Origin: DASXZH01 sp036502005
GTDB lineage: Bacteria > Armatimonadota > Fimbriimonadia > Fimbriimonadales > Fimbriimonadaceae
Length of the DNA: 31,640 nucleotides
Direction: 5' to 3'
Assembly: GCA_036502005.1 (NCBI GenBank)
Contig: DASXZH010000046.1
Location: 1-31,640, forward strand
The notes under the pieces were generated by a model. The model did not search any database. It was not told where the DNA came from and worked only from the letters and a program-made list of their open reading frames with translations. Positions 31,101 to 31,640 of this stretch are shown in pieces. The translations under genes and the position numbers were made by a program. The first letter of the stretch is position 1. The number at the start of each line of letters is the position of its first letter.

Positions 31101-31640
31101 ATGCCTGAAATCCCGTTCACGAAAGTTCAATCCGTAGGAAACGATTTTGTTCTCGTGAGATTAGAGGACCTCGAGCCGGAGCAGCTCCCAACGTTGGCGA
31201 TTGCCGCCGCGGACCGCAGGACCTCGATTGGAAGCGACGGCCTGCTGGCGCTGGGTAAGAATGGCGATTGCCTGATTCTTCGGATGTTCAACACGGACGG
31301 CAGCGAGGATTTCTGCGGAAACGGAATCCGCTGTGCCGCCCTCTATGCTTTTAAGCATGGGATGATCGGGCGCAAAGCCACTGTTTGCCACCATGGGGAA
31401 ACGGTGCGTGTTGAAGTGGGAGAAAACGGGCAGGTGACCTCCCATTTCGATCCGCCGGACTATAACCCCTCCGTGGTGCCTACGTCACTCGATCGAGAGC
31501 TCTTTTTTGAGGAACTTGAAGTGTCGGGCGAAAAGCTTGTCATGAGTTCCATCAGCACCGGTAGCACGCACACGGTGATCCTTACCGACAAATTGCCGGA
31601 GGACGGGGAATTTTTTAGGCTTGGGCCGGCTATTGAGCAT
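31101..31640 (+). CDS. dapF: Diaminopimelate epimerase DapF (3' end outside the window)
   Basis: DapF converts LL- to meso-diaminopimelate for lysine and peptidoglycan synthesis. The 180 visible codons run without a stop to the window edge; the family is ~270-280 residues. Seen are the N-terminal FTKVQSVGNDFVLVR (substrate Asn14), GSDGLL, and the first catalytic cysteine, Cys72, in MFNTDGSEDFCGNGIRC. STGSTHTVIL stands where many DapFs have a GNPH segment, so this lineage carries a variant there. The second catalytic cysteine would lie beyond the edge. Start ATG 31101 is 6 bp after the previous stop. Confidence 0.95.
   Translation, partial: MPEIPFTKVQSVGNDFVLVRLEDLEPEQLPTLAIAAADRRTSIGSDGLLALGKNGDCLILRMFNTDGSEDFCGNGIRCAALYAFKHGMIGRKATVCHHGETVRVEVGENGQVTSHFDPPDYNPSVVPTSLDRELFFEELEVSGEKLVMSSISTGSTHTVILTDKLPEDGEFFRLGPAIEH

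Overview
The window reads as chromosomal DNA of a Gram-negative-type (diderm) bacterium. It carries an outer-membrane biogenesis block (tamB, bamA, a Skp/OmpH-like chaperone, lpxD, lpxC). It also carries a 20S proteasome alpha-subunit homologue, which is rare in bacteria, and several genes that look leaderless (a TANNNT -10 box exactly 6 nt before the start codon, no Shine-Dalgarno). Together with many non-ATG starts and repeat-filled spacers, this fits Armatimonadota, perhaps a Fimbriimonadia-like lineage. The assignment is inference from gene content; no rRNA or tRNA gene is visible.

Layout. 1-5.5 kb is an accessory stretch: a broken PQQ-propeller-like gene, a Tat-exported protein of unknown activity, a secreted ankyrin-repeat protein and a frameshifted aldo/keto reductase. 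All clear gene disruptions in the window lie in the first 4.7 kb. 5.7-7.7 kb (minus) is an OmpR-type regulator with its overlapping sensor kinase. 8.0-11.8 kb (minus) holds an MFS transporter, a YraN nuclease-fold protein, a DUF4440/SnoaL-like protein, RNase HII and LipB. 11.9-13.6 kb (plus) holds purS-purQ and a secreted NlpC/P60 peptidase. 14.1-25.2 kb (plus) is lipA followed by tamB - bamA - skp-like - lipoprotein - lpxD - lpxC, the last four overlapping. 25.4-27.9 kb is a divergent pair, proteasome alpha-like (minus) and M42 aminopeptidase (plus), the latter coupled to a PPP-type phosphatase. 27.9-29.0 kb is a Y1/HUH (IS200/RAYT-like) transposase gene flanked by two inverted, diverged ~315 bp copies of the same palindromic element. 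29.1-31.6 kb is a large unknown coiled-coil protein and the start of dapF, cut by the window edge.

The main biology is envelope construction: LpxC and LpxD act in lipid A synthesis, BamA/TamB/Skp in outer-membrane protein assembly, and DapF and NlpC/P60 in peptidoglycan synthesis and cleavage. LipB and LipA form the complete endogenous lipoylation route and share almost the same start-proximal promoter sequence. The proteasome alpha-like protein and the M42 peptidase could act in sequence, protein to peptides to amino acids.

The spacers hold most of what ordinary annotation would miss. There are six arrays of degenerate 7-bp-period repeats with different units, two inverted elements with 8-bp-period CGCAAAGA/CACAGAGG-type arms, a cruciform with perfect 31-bp arms, a TCATTGCGAGGAGC-type palindromic repeat, and the transposase-associated paired elements. 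Upstream of tamB two mutually exclusive hairpins surround the ribosome-binding site of what looks like an ATT start codon, and upstream of bamA three AGAC/GTCT palindromes are clustered.
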